Shown here in pieces: positions 33,496 through 45,829 of a stretch of DNA of 64,000 nucleotides (position 1 is the first letter of the stretch; the number at the start of each line of letters is the position of its first letter). The notes beneath the pieces are model-generated. The model saw only the letters and a program-made list of their open reading frames with translations, was not told the origin of the DNA and did not search any database. Both the position numbers and the translations under genes were made by a program. This stretch comes from Margaritispora aquatica (Eukaryota; Ascomycota; Leotiomycetes; Helotiales; Discinellaceae). Location of the stretch: NCBI GenBank assembly GCA_007644065.1, contig VJWN01000036.1:124001-188000 (forward strand), in the 5' to 3' direction.

Positions 33496-35932
33496 TCACA
33501 TCCTCCTAGATTTCATCTCCAACAACCCTTCTCTCTCATCAACCCCATTCTCTAGCTCCTCAACCTCCAACTCTCCTTTCTCGTTCTCACTTTCACCTCC
33601 ACGCACATGCTCACCATCACCACCGTTATGCTCAAACTCATCACCAGTCGTAACAGCCTCCTCCTCATATCCATCACCATCTGTCTCACTCTCCGCACTC
33701 CCAGCTGTCTCGCCCCCATCGCTGCCTAACCCATTCCTCAGCAATAGACTCCTAAGATCATCCTCACTAAGAATACTCTCAATACTGCCCCTCCTAACAC
33801 CAACCCTCGTCTCCCTCCTGCCGCGCTCAATCATCCTCTCAACCTTCAGCCTATTGGCCAAGAACTTCAGTTTTGGGAAACAGCTCTGCTGGCCTACATG
33901 CAACATCCGACCCAGCTGGTTGGGATTGGGATCTGATAGAATGCGCCAGAAATCAGAGACGATAGAGCGTGGCCAGATCGTGATGGTGCCTGAGAATTGC
34001 TGTAGCCAGATTTCGCTCCAGTCTTGTCCGAGAGGACGAGGGAGAAGCTCGAGGTGTCGGACTACTTTGAGCCACTTGTTTAGATCGAGCTTCAGATATT
34101 GCTCTGTTGCTGAGCCTAAGAAGCCACCCCGCCAGCCGCGTCCCTTGCGATGGGTGACAGGCTGACCGACCGAACCACGCGAGGAGAAGAAGAAGAGGTT
34201 GATATGTGGGTTGACTTGGGATACAATGCTGAAGTTGACGTTGAAGTGCAGGTTCAGTGCCTTGAGTGGAATGTCGGTCCGCAGGGAGCCATCTTTCCAT
34301 TTGTGTCCGAAGGAGTATGGAACTAGTGTTCCTGTGCGAGTCTTCATCATCAAGACGACAGGATTGAGAATGCCAGGTACAGCAGCAGAAGCAAGCACCG
34401 CGGACCAGATCACGCAGTCTGGACTTGTGAGGTAGTTGGTCAAGATACTGAGTAACGTTAGCTGTGGCTTTCCTTTTAAAAGGTAGTAGACTTACGTTGG
34501 TGAATGAGGATCAGCTGGAACGCACGAAACATTCAAGATCCTGCCCGTACGTTCATATGCCTCCTTGAAAGTCATACTTCCTCTCGTAAACCAACTACAC
34601 CTCTTCGCCCAATCCACAGAATCGAATCTCGCACCCGTCTTCCACCATCTAGGACCCCAAGTCGTGAAGCCCTCCGAGCAAGCATTTATCTTTCCCGCTA
34701 ATGCAGGAACGAGAAGTTTCTTGAGCTCGTCGTTCGTCCTCGTAGCAATCAACGCAGCAACGAGTGCTCCACCAGATGTTCCTGTAATCACATCTGGTAG
34801 TAGGTTTGCATCTAGCAGAGCCTTGACAACCCCAAAGTGGTAGTATGCAAACGATCCACCACCAGACAAGCATAATGCTGTGCGACCGAAGTTGGTATGC
34901 ATGCGTTTGAACAGTGTCCGCTTTTCCTCTGCTGCTAGTTGGTTCGTATCCACAAGCAAAGTGACACCCTTCTCCACTGTGTTGTTGTCAGCTATGCACT
35001 CCTCTTGAACCTAAGTAAGACATACCTTCATCAGTGAACTCCTGCACCAGGTTTTTCGTCCCATAGTACGTCTGAGAATATAGCCTGGAGTTCTCAACAC
35101 CCACAAAGTTGTTCTTCACACAGGCCTCAATGAGCGCCTTAAGGTCCTCCACAGCCTTTGAGCTCTCCTCTGTGTTTCCATTCACCATTCTCTGCTCCTC
35201 CTCCACCAACCGCCGACACCTCCGCATCTGATCCAAAACCCTCCTCACAGTTTTAGAATCATAGTATGCAAATTCATCCACCTCCTTCCACCGATCATTC
35301 CCCAAGAACGTATCCAGCTTTTTCGCCGCCCTCACCCAATCCCCATAGTTCGTCGTAGCCTGCAGCTCACTCCGCAACTGATTTCTCTTCCCCCTCCACG
35401 CCACAAAGTGTTCATAAAGCCAAATATACAGCCTCGTGAGCAAGTAGCTGGCACCCAGACCAGAGACCCATGCTATGACTATTCCAAGTAACGGCCATTT
35501 GAGCAATGTGTACAGGTATCCCTCCCTCGTCTCATCGCTGCTCCTCCTCGGTTTCCTACGCCCACGCTTGCCTTCCCCGCGTCTGCGTTTGCTCTTCCCA
35601 CCTAGCCGAATCGGATTCACAGGCGCCCAGTCGTTCTGCGCCGTAATGAACAAGCTGTCCCTGCTCTTGGAGCCCTCGCCGCCTACCACCGACGTCCTGC
35701 GCCCCGCATCCATGCTACCTCGTCCATGGCTGAGGCTCCTCGAGGACGGGGAGAGCGGGGAGAGCAAGTCCTCTGTGCTGGGGCTCGAGTCGGGCGCACT
35801 CAGAGCTGTAGCAAAAGCCTGCAGGTGTTCGTCGGAGAGAAAGTCGCGATTGAAGTCCGGAAGTAAAGTCTCATCATAGCCTTCTTCTGACAGTGGCGAG
35901 GGCCCATCGGTGCTGTGTCTGAGATCTGCCAT
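33496..35932 (-). CDS. Patatin-like phospholipase / triacylglycerol lipase
   Basis: Exons (minus) 35932-35026, 34976-34496 and 34447-33496 give 779 aa. A hydrophobic span lies at about residues 140-165 (LLKWPLLGIVIAWVSGLG). The patatin domain starts near residue 335 with the oxyanion loop CLSGGGSF, followed by the nucleophile motif GTSGG (Ser about 370) and the partner aspartate in KDGSLRTDIP (Asp about 515), so the catalytic dyad is intact. The C-terminal 100 residues are acidic and low-complexity. The domain order matches the fungal Tgl3/4/5-type patatin group, which hydrolyses triacylglycerol or lysophospholipid at lipid droplets. For intron 1 I prefer the 49-nt choice (acceptor aacacag) over a 34-nt alternative (gcatag); both keep frame and differ by five residues. 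Confidence 0.9.
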
Positions 35933-36577
35933 ATTTGTGCTGTTTTCCTATATCTCGCAGATGTGCTGTATAAGCGTGGAGACATTTATTACATTGTACA
36001 ATTGGTGATTGGGGATGTGGGCTGGTGATCTTGCACACAGCGGTACTTTTGTTGGGAATGTAGAGCCACTATCGCATAATGACGCACGGCGCGATACCGT
36101 GATATCAGAAAGCACGAGGCAGCACCGGGTCATGGCGGATCAGACCGTTGAAAAACAAAGGCAATGAACACCTGGCGATTCTTGTGGCTGCTGACTCGGG
36201 ACAGCCTGAAACCCTTGTTATACCGGATTTGTGAAGTTGTCATGAATCGATTGTCTTGGTGTGTGTGAAGAGTCAGTCAGTATATGTAAGGCTACTACTA
36301 CCTACTGTACTCGGCTTGTCCGGTGCAAAATCCCGACAAACAGAACATGGTTACAAAGGATACGGATCTAGTAGAGAAACGTCTTGATCGCAATACTATG
36401 CTGGATACAAACATGCGGGTTGATTCAGAATAACTGGAAACTCCATTTGTCTTCCAACCAGCCCAGAAGCACGAAAAACGACCTTTGAAACTCCAGACCA
36501 TCATAATGTTCTCCAAAGAGACTCCCCATCCACCCAAATACGTATCCACTTCATTATGTGCCCATTCATCCCCACAT
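35933..36577. other. Spacer between lipase and SAR1
   Basis: About 645 bases without a gene. It must include the lipase promoter and the 3' UTR of SAR1. The 121-codon minus-strand frame here overlaps the last SAR1 intron and exon in another phase and is not coding. Confidence 0.4.
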
Positions 36578-37491
<914 letters not shown>

Positions 37492-38452
37492 GGTGGCAGT
37501 TGAAATGTGTGTAGTCTGTTGAGAGATTAAAGATCTGCGAGTTTGAGGAAATTTAAATAGACCTGGTAGGCAGAATGGCCAAGTTGTTCAATTCGTGAGA
37601 GTCGATCTGGCGTTGACAAGCCCGAGCTTCAAAGTACGCTAAGAAATTCACAGGCAAATGGATCCTGAGGCCACAAGCTTGATTGTGTAAGTTGAAGTGG
37701 CAAACTGAATTTGTAAATAATTGTTTAGAAGAAACAAAGTTTCAAGTCGTTTCAAGGTGCAAAAGTGATATAATTATCTGATTCGATCATTTTGATCTAT
37801 TCAACCATATGGTGGCGAGATTGAATCCTTTCATATCCTCAGGTGATGTCAACATCTGTTCTCGCCTATCCCAAGCAGCATCATCATCACTGGCCGTATA
37901 TTCTACAATACCTGATTACCGTCCAACAAGAAAGTATACGCAAGATTCATTATTACAAATAACAGTGTCATAGTCAAGATCAAGATGTTTGAATAGTTAC
38001 TCGAATTTGATTGGCAGGTTCACGACTTCTAGAGTCCATACTACTGCTCCTATCTGAACTCGATCCATGCCACCAAGAACACACTGTTCATATCCACCTT
38101 TCCCTCCATGACCATGTCAAGTGAACAAGATCTCAACCCTCCCATATGCTGCCCGCTATGCAAATGCTTCATCGGACCCAAAACAATGGTCTCTTCAATT
38201 TCGCCCTCGGAACCTGGCATGATGCAATGAGACTCCTGTGTCGCATTCGTTGATGTCCGACACTGACCATGATTGATAAAGGAAAAAAAGTTGGTATGTA
38301 CATAAACCCTCTTGTTCGGTTCATTTTCGACCAAGCAGTGGATGCAAATATTAAAAGTGGTATCTACAAAAGAATAGAAGTGAAGTAGGGGTGAGTAAGG
38401 CAGACTATGCTAGCCCTAACACCCGTGTCTCGAAAACTCTGTAGAAGTGAGT
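37492..38452. other. Intergenic region, no gene
   Basis: About 960 bases between SAR1 and the DUF3295-like gene (both minus strand). A 94-codon minus-strand frame at 38050-38334 lies in what should be the 3' UTR of the upstream gene; I see no evidence that it is used. A stretch near 37575 (GGCAGAATGGCCAAGT) resembles the 5' arm of a serine tRNA but lacks a B box. Confidence 0.4.
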
Positions 38453-40744
38453 TTAAGCAGACAACATGTATGGGTCTTGTGCTCCTGTCTTTCCAGCCAT
38501 GAGGAGACCCAATTCTCGCATCCTTTCGGCTCCCTTTCCAGGCAATGGGCGACGTTGCACATGACCTCTGTTCTTCTTGTAGAAGTTCTCCTTGCGTCGC
38601 TGACGCTTCTGCTCAAGCCCTTTAACGATATCGATAGCACCTCGAGTGTGACCGTCTTGGTTCTCGATACCGTCATTACCATTGGCTGCTGCCAAACGTG
38701 ATTTTGCGTATTGGCGACAGAAGGCGTTTGGTGTGCGAGGCAGTGACTTGGTGTGTGTAAGACCTGGTCTTGAACCTAGCGGTGCAAAAGCAATTGCCCG
38801 AACGGTGGTTTCAGCTGGAGATCCCGGCGGCGAACGCATATTCATTCCTGCTGGAGGAGGGGAACGATGTCTTGGAGAATTTCCAAATAGCTTGCGAGGT
38901 GGGGGAGATCGAAGACGATGTTTTGGTGGTGGTGGCGAATGCAGCCTCTTTGGCGGTGGTGGTGAATGAAGTCTTCTGGGAGACAAATTGGGCGACTTGC
39001 GAATGGTAGACCGACGTCTACCATGACGCTCTTCATCCGACTCTTCAAACTTGCCATGTATCCAAAGATGCTCGTCGCTATCGTTAGCAACCTCGATCTC
39101 ATCAATTTCATCTTCCTCGTCCTCGGGATCTGAGGTTGGGAAACTTGGATCGATATCTTGAGGAGTTTGTTTATGCCTTGCATGCTTTCTTGCTTCCATG
39201 CATGATACATATGCATCCTCGAGCGGACGATCTTCATCAAGAGTACCACAGACAAAATCAGTGCTGTCTGGGAGATCTGGAGTTCCAGGGCGTATCTTGA
39301 TGGGACGACGCTTTGGTTTCCGACCATTCTTTGGTGACATGTGATTTAAGGAATCGATAGATGAGGTAGAAGCCGTGCGATGAGCAGAAGGGCGGAACGT
39401 GCTGATTTCGTCTCGAGTTGGGCGCTTTCCTGGTGTCCAGAATGCGAACTCCTCCCCATCGCTTTCGTCATCCGATTCAGCAAAACCAGCCTCGTTGTCG
39501 GTCTCGTTACCGTCGGATGCTTCGTCGTCGGAGCCATCGTCAAGAAACTCATCATCCAAATCGTCATCATCCTCGTCATCGTTGTCATCATCCGAATCAT
39601 TCTCGTCATCTTCGTCCTCCTCAAGAGCCTCTTGCTCAGCCTCATTGCCGAGGCGGCGAATGGCATTCTCTTTTCGGAGGGTATCGTTGATGGTGAGCTT
39701 TTCTTGGAGGACATCGACATCCTTACTGATCCAGTCATCCTCTTGTGGTTCAGCACTAGCGAATTCGTGAAAACGTGTCGCTTCGGAGGAGTTGATGGAT
39801 TTTTCATCAACAACGATATACTTTGGCTTAGCTCGTACTGCTGACGGACTCTGAGATGAGCGTCTGATGGAAGAACTGGACCGAGTTTGTGCAACTGGTC
39901 GCGGTGACTTTCTAGGTATGGATGGAGATCGAGCGGGTGTTCGTTTTGGAGGTTCTGTAGTCTTGACCGTGGTAGCTGTCTCGACCTTGGTAGCGGCTTT
40001 CTCAACTTGACGAGGACCAGGGCATGCGAATTGAATCATAGATTTTCGCAGCTTAGGTGGTTCAGGCTTTGTCGCTTTAGGAGATGACTCTGTGATAGAT
40101 GGAGCTGCAGAGCTTGCTGGACTCATATTGTTGGCCGTCATTCCCTTTTTACCATCGCACATGAATGAGATACATCTCTTGCGTGGAACTGGTGCCACTA
40201 GGTTTTGAGCCTTGGGTGATACACTGACCACTTCAGCTGGAGTGGACTCCTTGTATGGCATTGGGGGCGCCAGTATAGGTGGCGAAGAGCGTTTTGTCTT
40301 TGCAGTTATGGAGTATGGAGAGAAGCTGGTGTATGTCGTGTTAGGGAATGGAGGACTTGGTGTGTCTACACGAGCAGGGGATGTGAATCCACCATCACTC
40401 GTCAGCTCAGCCGTTGATGCGAGGCTGGCATTGCTCATCATTGATCTTCGACGAGTCAGGTCTGTTGCAACTTTGATCTCTGGCTTCGTGACTTCGCACT
40501 CGGTGGGCTTCTGGAAGGCCATGGTGAGGAGAGATTCCTTCCGAAGACTCTGGGGCCGAACCAAAGATTTATGGAAATCCTTCTGTGGCTCGATCTTGCG
40601 TGGGGTCTGATGGTCTGGAGGTTCATCCACGTCTGCAGGCCCTTCCTCGTCGTCTGCCGGAGCTAAATTGGACGTCGTTTGAGACTTCCATGTAAAAAAG
40701 TCCTGTATACCCATTGTATTGTGTTGTTCGTGATTCTTGTTCAT
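38453..40744 (-). CDS. DUF3295-like nuclear protein, disordered
   Basis: A single exon; the ATG at 40744 gives 763 aa (a second ATG at 40714 would give 753). The N-terminal start is GIQDFFTWK. Features in order: short motifs KRCISFMCDG and KSMIQFACPG, a WISKDVDVLQEKL segment, a very acidic low-complexity run at about residues 400-450 (many D and E), then the conserved core PGTPDLPDSTDFVCGTLDED followed by an acidic stretch, and repeated SPPPKRLHSPPPPK-like units near the end. These motifs match my memory of the fungal DUF3295 family, sometimes annotated as areA/GATA-like, but I see no GATA zinc finger. Function is unknown; nuclear location is guessed from basic patches. Confidence 0.7.
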   Translation of the reverse strand: MNKNHEQHNTMGIQDFFTWKSQTTSNLAPADDEEGPADVDEPPDHQTPRKIEPQKDFHKSLVRPQSLRKESLLTMAFQKPTECEVTKPEIKVATDLTRRRSMMSNASLASTAELTSDGGFTSPARVDTPSPPFPNTTYTSFSPYSITAKTKRSSPPILAPPMPYKESTPAEVVSVSPKAQNLVAPVPRKRCISFMCDGKKGMTANNMSPASSAAPSITESSPKATKPEPPKLRKSMIQFACPGPRQVEKAATKVETATTVKTTEPPKRTPARSPSIPRKSPRPVAQTRSSSSIRRSSQSPSAVRAKPKYIVVDEKSINSSEATRFHEFASAEPQEDDWISKDVDVLQEKLTINDTLRKENAIRRLGNEAEQEALEEDEDDENDSDDDNDDEDDDDLDDEFLDDGSDDEASDGNETDNEAGFAESDDESDGEEFAFWTPGKRPTRDEISTFRPSAHRTASTSSIDSLNHMSPKNGRKPKRRPIKIRPGTPDLPDSTDFVCGTLDEDRPLEDAYVSCMEARKHARHKQTPQDIDPSFPTSDPEDEEDEIDEIEVANDSDEHLWIHGKFEESDEERHGRRRSTIRKSPNLSPRRLHSPPPPKRLHSPPPPKHRLRSPPPRKLFGNSPRHRSPPPAGMNMRSPPGSPAETTVRAIAFAPLGSRPGLTHTKSLPRTPNAFCRQYAKSRLAAANGNDGIENQDGHTRGAIDIVKGLEQKRQRRKENFYKKNRGHVQRRPLPGKGAERMRELGLLMAGKTGAQDPYMLSA

Positions 40745-43700
40745 GATTTGATGTATTAATAGATAATCAGGCGTATGATCGTCTGCTGAGGTTCTTGAAG
40801 GTTGGATTAAAAGATGTGAATTGTTTGTATCGTTGCGACAAAGTGGCAAAGGCAAAAGAACGCTCGCAGTGCAACGTGGAAAGTACTGTAGGTTTGGAAG
40901 AGTCTTCGATACTCTTGGATGGTCGCAATCAACTCAATGTTCGACGCAGGTAGGTCAATATCTTCGTCGCGGTTCCTGGATTCGATGTTGTGAATCGCTG
41001 GAGTATGGCGTCCCTAGGGACCGTTGTGCTATAAATTTGACGACATATTCACCAGTAAAGTGGATATCCAGTTGTACTTCAAGGAGAAGCAGAAAGGACG
41101 AAGGCGGGCTCGTGTATGGCTGACAATATTCGACGATCACTTCTTAGATTCTTGGATGTGGTGATTATTGTACTTGGACTGCGGATTTGAAGGTGACGTT
41201 AGGTTGAACAGGGCTCGGATCAGGATGAGAGCAGATCAAAGAGAACCTGGGAGGGTGTGACAAATATAGGTGAGGAAACCGAATAAGGCCGGCTGAGTGC
41301 TGGCTGCGTAAGGTGTTGAATGCTGCTGGGTGCTGTATGTTCCGATGGATGAATTGCAAGGCGATGCCGACACAGCCTTGGCCAACGCCCTGGTTGGATG
41401 TTTGGGGGTTGATATGCGCAACAACCAGTATAGGTAGAAAATTCCTTTTGGTTCGTCTTGAATGTCTTGAATGTCTTGTTTGTCTGACTTTTCGGATGTT
41501 GCAGGGCGAGAAGATGAGAAATGGAGGGGAGAGAGGGAAGATATCGGAAATGTGTGAGCGGGCGAGGCAAGCGCAATAGGGCAGGCTAGGAGAAGATCAG
41601 GGCAAGGGCAGAGAACAGCACGGGCGACAAAAGAGAGTAAAGTGAATCAGGAAACGCTGCTACGAACGGTGGTGGGAAAGCTTGTCTCTGTGCTTGCCCT
41701 ACTCTCTCTACACTAGCTACTGGGTGGGTAGTGGATGGCGCTGGTTGATGAAATCATTGAGATTGGCGGGCGGCTACTGGGGATCAAATCGAGGGTTAAT
41801 GGACGAGTGGAAACAGATAAATTTGGAGGCGAAGTGGAGACAAGATGATCTTGAATGCTCCATTTTCTGAGGGTAATTGAGAATTTTCACAGGACAAAGA
41901 GCTTTTGCGACATCATCAGTCGGCTTCTGCACCCACCTAACGACAGCACAACTGCACCACTGCATGCACCAAAGTGGCCCCTCTGTAAGTTCCAGTTATT
42001 CCAGAATCGACGGTGAAAGAAAAAACTTGATGAATTCGGTAATTTCCTCGGCGGCTTCACTGCAAATTTCAAACAAAGAATGGAATCCATGGAAGTGCTA
42101 CAGTAAGGAGGGATAGCACGAATCGACACCTTTATGTTATTCATCATAAGGTGTGAACATGCTGACCAATTCTTTGTCACTTCCATAGCCTTCGTTACCC
42201 TAAATGTTCTTCTCTTTACCCTTTGTACGTGCCATGTTTGGGTATGGCCTTATAGCATGAACTGCTACTCGAGCATGGCTGAAGACATTTCAAAGGCCAC
42301 TCGCGGCAACGAAAATTATCCAAAAGATCTTCAGCAGGCAGTGTTCGTCATCCTTCAGCTTGTTGTTGGTCTTTGGTTGCCAGCACTCTTTCAACGAATG
42401 GAATGCGCCAATGCGGAGTCTTTCTCTTGAAACATGCTTCTGCAGCGTGGGGGCCCATAACAATATCGAGAGGTTGAAGTTTCCTCGAGTTGTTGAAGAG
42501 GTCGACTGGACGTCCAACATCAGAACATGTCGCGTGGTCACCACCACTGTTGTAACAGCCATTCAAACTCGAACGTGAGATGTACAATTTCACATGCAAC
42601 CCTCTGAACTTGAAGTCTGGCCTGGCCTTTCCTGTAGATGTTGCTTGTTTTCCCATCTCTCCAGCAGTTCTCATTCCACACTGCAGCGGTACATTGCATC
42701 GTATGCAGTCTAGGTCAAGCCCTTCATAAACCCCCGATCTGATGTCTGGTGCCCGGATAATGTGTCTGGCCAATGATAGCTCTTATATTTCTGAATTGAC
42801 AATTAACCTGGTAAAGTGACAGGTGAGATTGAACCCCCAATCCTGAATCCTGACCGCCAAAATGTACCCCACATTCGTTTGGATTTTCTGGTTTCTGAAT
42901 GAAGCTTGACCCCTCTTTTTCACTTTCGACGTGTCTGTTTTTTGCAAGGGTAACTTCACGCTACATTAGCCGTTTGTTGGAGCGCCGAGCTTATGAATTC
43001 TAAGCGGCGGGAAGATAACTCCTCCTGTTGGGAAGTTGAGATGAGACTCAGGACGTTCGATCTCGCTTATTCTCAGCATCTCCGAGGATGGTGGGTGTTC
43101 AGAACTTGTGGATGAAAAGACGTGGGCGTTGTCCTGCTGTTGTGCAACACCCGCGTGATGGATTCGTGATTCCCCGGTCGTAACACAGGAATGACAAAAG
43201 ACCGTATTGAATAGGGCTTGCTTAGTGAGACTCACTGCAACTCCATCACTGCCACCTTTATTGGCCAAGAGATCGACTGGTATACAGAGCAGCAAATGAG
43301 CGATTGCCCAGAGAACGGAAGTAACGATAACTGCATGAGTATGAAGCAGTGAGGAATGCCCGTCGACTGTCAAACGTCTTGGAATTGGGGGTTCATTGTG
43401 CATAGGCTGATATTATGTGCAACTATCGTGAGATTTCGGTGTCCATAGCGTTTCGGTGTTTCGATTATTCGAGCGCACAGTCTCACGCCTCCTGGAGTGC
43501 CAGGTGGAAATACCTTCTCAAAGAGATCACCTACTGCCGCATCTGTATGCACTTCAAAGCTGCAGATTACATTAGTTCTGCAGGTAATTTGACAGTCTCA
43601 ACCTGCATAGCGTCGATGGACGATGAGGGATTAATGTCCTCGAATCAATATTTTGGTAAACGAAGGAATCTGGGTCACTGGGGCTTTTTCGGCATACTCT

Positions 43701-44301
43701 TTTAGCTCGCCCGTCCCGAAACGAACCTCAAGAAGGTTGGATGATCGGCTTGAAGCCAAGAGTTTAGGAAATTTGAATTTGACTTTGACTTCAGTATGCC
43801 ACGTCTGCCAGAGATGCAAGACTTTCCTCGACGGCATGAATATGCGGCTTGGATTCCTGGGCAGGGCAGGTTCCATGGCATTGAAAGTCACGTTCGGATG
43901 AATGATAGAAAAATTTCAAAATGTTGAGAAAGGGTGAAGCACCGATGGTAAGGAATGGTGTTCATCCTGAAATTGGATCACCGGCGAGTATCTTTCAGAT
44001 TCCGAACATACTCTGGATCAACCGGATTCGGAAGTCACATGAGCATGGTCACGTCTCCTGTCACATGACATTGCTATGCCACAATCTTTTTTCTATTTGT
44101 CTCTATATTGATGCTTCATCATGCCTTGTTAGCAATTATATCTACTAATTTGAATATGTTATACTCATACTCATGAAAGAAGTTATGGCAGTTGAGCCGC
44201 ATCACGTGTGGCCGGAAATTTCCGTCATGAACCGTAAGTCGTCAACACCAAAGCTCCCGAATAGACAACAACCTCATTCCCAATTGAAGCCTCAACTCAC
44301 C
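40745..44301. other. Long intergenic region with weak minus-strand frames
   Basis: 3.6 kb with no supported gene. The left part (to about 41600) is presumably promoter and leader of the DUF3295-like gene. Between 42348 and 43891 the minus strand has four open frames of 60-145 codons lying in series (for example VGDLFEKVFPPGTPGGVRL and HSSLLHTHAVIVTSVLW), not joined by clear introns and mostly lacking ATG starts. They could be a decayed gene or chance. Confidence 0.35.
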
Positions 44302-45097
44302 ATGAACTCTCTCAGAATTGCTCGTGTGGCTCTGCGGGCCCGTCCTACAGCTATCAGCGCTCCTATCCTCCGCAGAGGATATGCTGAAGCTGTGTCGGAT
44401 AAGGTCGGTACCATTAAAAACAGATTTTGCGATTTCTGCTAACTTTCCCCAGATCAAGTTGAGCTTGGCTCTTCCTCATCAGGTATGTTGGAATCAATTC
44501 TGATTGCGGATTTCACAGGATTGGATATTGCATAAATGAGGATGGAGCTTTGGGAACAATGGCAGATGGATGATGGAAAGGGAGGAAAGGAGTGGTATTC
44601 TGGGCCCACGCTGATTTATCAACAGTCGATGTACAAGTCTCAGGATGTCGTCCAGGTCAATATTCCAGCAGAATCCGGCGAGATGGGTGTCCTCGCAAAC
44701 CACGTTCCTTCCATCGAGCAATTGAAGCCAGGACTCATTGAGGTCATCGAGGAGAGTGGTGGAAGCAAACAATTCTTCCGTACGTTAATTCATTGAGGTC
44801 CAGGTTTCTCGGGATCTAACATCTTCATGCGATAGTCTCTGGAGGATTTGCTATTGTCCAACCGGGCTCTGTTCTGAGCATTAACGCTGTTGAGGGATAC
44901 CCATTGGACAACTTCAGCATCGATGCAGTCCGATCCCAAATCGCCGAGGCACAGAAGATTGTTGGAGGAAGCGGAAGTGAGCAGGATATTGCAGAGGCAA
45001 AGATTGAGTTGGAGGTACGTCGAAATCTATATTGTTGCAATCAATATCGCTAACTTGAAAATAGGTTCTGGAGAGCTTGCAGGCAGCGCTTAAGTAA
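44302..45097 (+). CDS. atp16: F1-ATPase delta subunit (ATP16), mitochondrial
   Basis: Five exons, 44302-44403, 44453-44482, 44626-44779, 44836-45014 and 45065-45097, give 165 aa, the normal size. The first exon encodes a mitochondrial targeting peptide rich in Arg and Ala with no acidic residue until after the RRGYAEA cleavage-like region. The second exon is a 30-nt micro-exon (IKLSLALPHQ). The third carries the conserved DVVQVNIPAESGEMGVLANH and VPSIEQLKPGL, the beta-sandwich of bacterial epsilon/eukaryotic delta; the last two provide the C-terminal helices. The protein is part of the central stalk of ATP synthase in the matrix, coupling the rotor ring to the catalytic head. Intron 2 (143 nt) is longer than the others. 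Confidence 0.96.
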
Positions 45098-45829
45098 TCG
45101 GGAAGCTTGAGTGAGCGACAACCAATTTATAGAGGGAGCTGCTGTGTATATCATTGTTTCTTGAATGCATCCCATGGAGAGATGATACTTCAATTGCTCA
45201 TGCCATTTCCGGAATGTGATCACGAAAGACATGTCGAGAAGGCTAGAATGACAATACGATCAAATCTTACGCCATGTGTCGACAGCTAACGCTGGGAATG
45301 TCCAATGGATTTCTCAAAGGTCTAGATGGTTCGATATATCTGCTACTACATGGCAACTATACAATTAACCTTTTGGTGGCCGTCTTTATCATGGCCACGC
45401 TCTCGTTCTGGCTCTTGGACTACACATTGGTTAAGCATACCGATGTACTAGCGTGTTTACATCCAAGAGTTCGGAAGCTGCGCGTATGAAAGACCAATGC
45501 CATTGAATTTAGTTTCAAAGGTTACCTTAGGCATACGTTGGTATTTCAGTAGACTCGAGTGAGTCGTACCTACGTTCTTGCCCCCTCAATGAGCCACTGT
45601 CCATACTTCTTTCCCTGTAGTATCAGACTTTCATCCAAATCTCATCTCGGAAGAATCTGATCTCGTTTCAACTCTTTTTTATTCTTCACATACTTTTCTT
45701 ATCAACTTTACCCGTGGTGGTGGCATTCGGTTCTTGCTTGCCTGCAGTTTGCAGCTTGCTCATACATTCTTTCAACAATTATTAGACGTTATTTACTTAC
45801 AGTCTTAACATAGTCCAACGCATGACTCC
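45098..45829. promoter_or_regulatory. 3' UTR of ATP16 and promoter of the Cys-cluster gene
   Basis: About 730 bases. Apart from the small membrane-protein-like frame at 45274-45489 there is nothing gene-like. The right part (45600-45800) is CT-rich, as expected for a 5' leader. Confidence 0.4.
45274..45489 (+). CDS. Possible small membrane protein, 71 aa
   Basis: An ATG-started frame of 71 codons with one strong hydrophobic span (NLLVAVFIMATLSFWLLDY) lies downstream of the ATP synthase gene. It may simply be in that gene's 3' UTR. No family is recognised and no further support is available. Confidence 0.2.
   Translation: MCRQLTLGMSNGFLKGLDGSIYLLLHGNYTINLLVAVFIMATLSFWLLDYTLVKHTDVLACLHPRVRKLRV

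Noticed and set aside
37575..37650. Serine-tRNA-like start GGCAGAATGGCCAAGT
   Set aside because: There is no B box, no foldable acceptor stem and no anticodon arm downstream.
38050..38334. 94-codon minus-strand frame downstream of the DUF3295-like gene
   Set aside because: It begins without a convincing ATG and lies where a 3' UTR is expected.
39380..39844. 154-codon plus-strand frame over the DUF3295-like gene
   Set aside because: It is the antisense shadow of the acidic low-complexity stretch.
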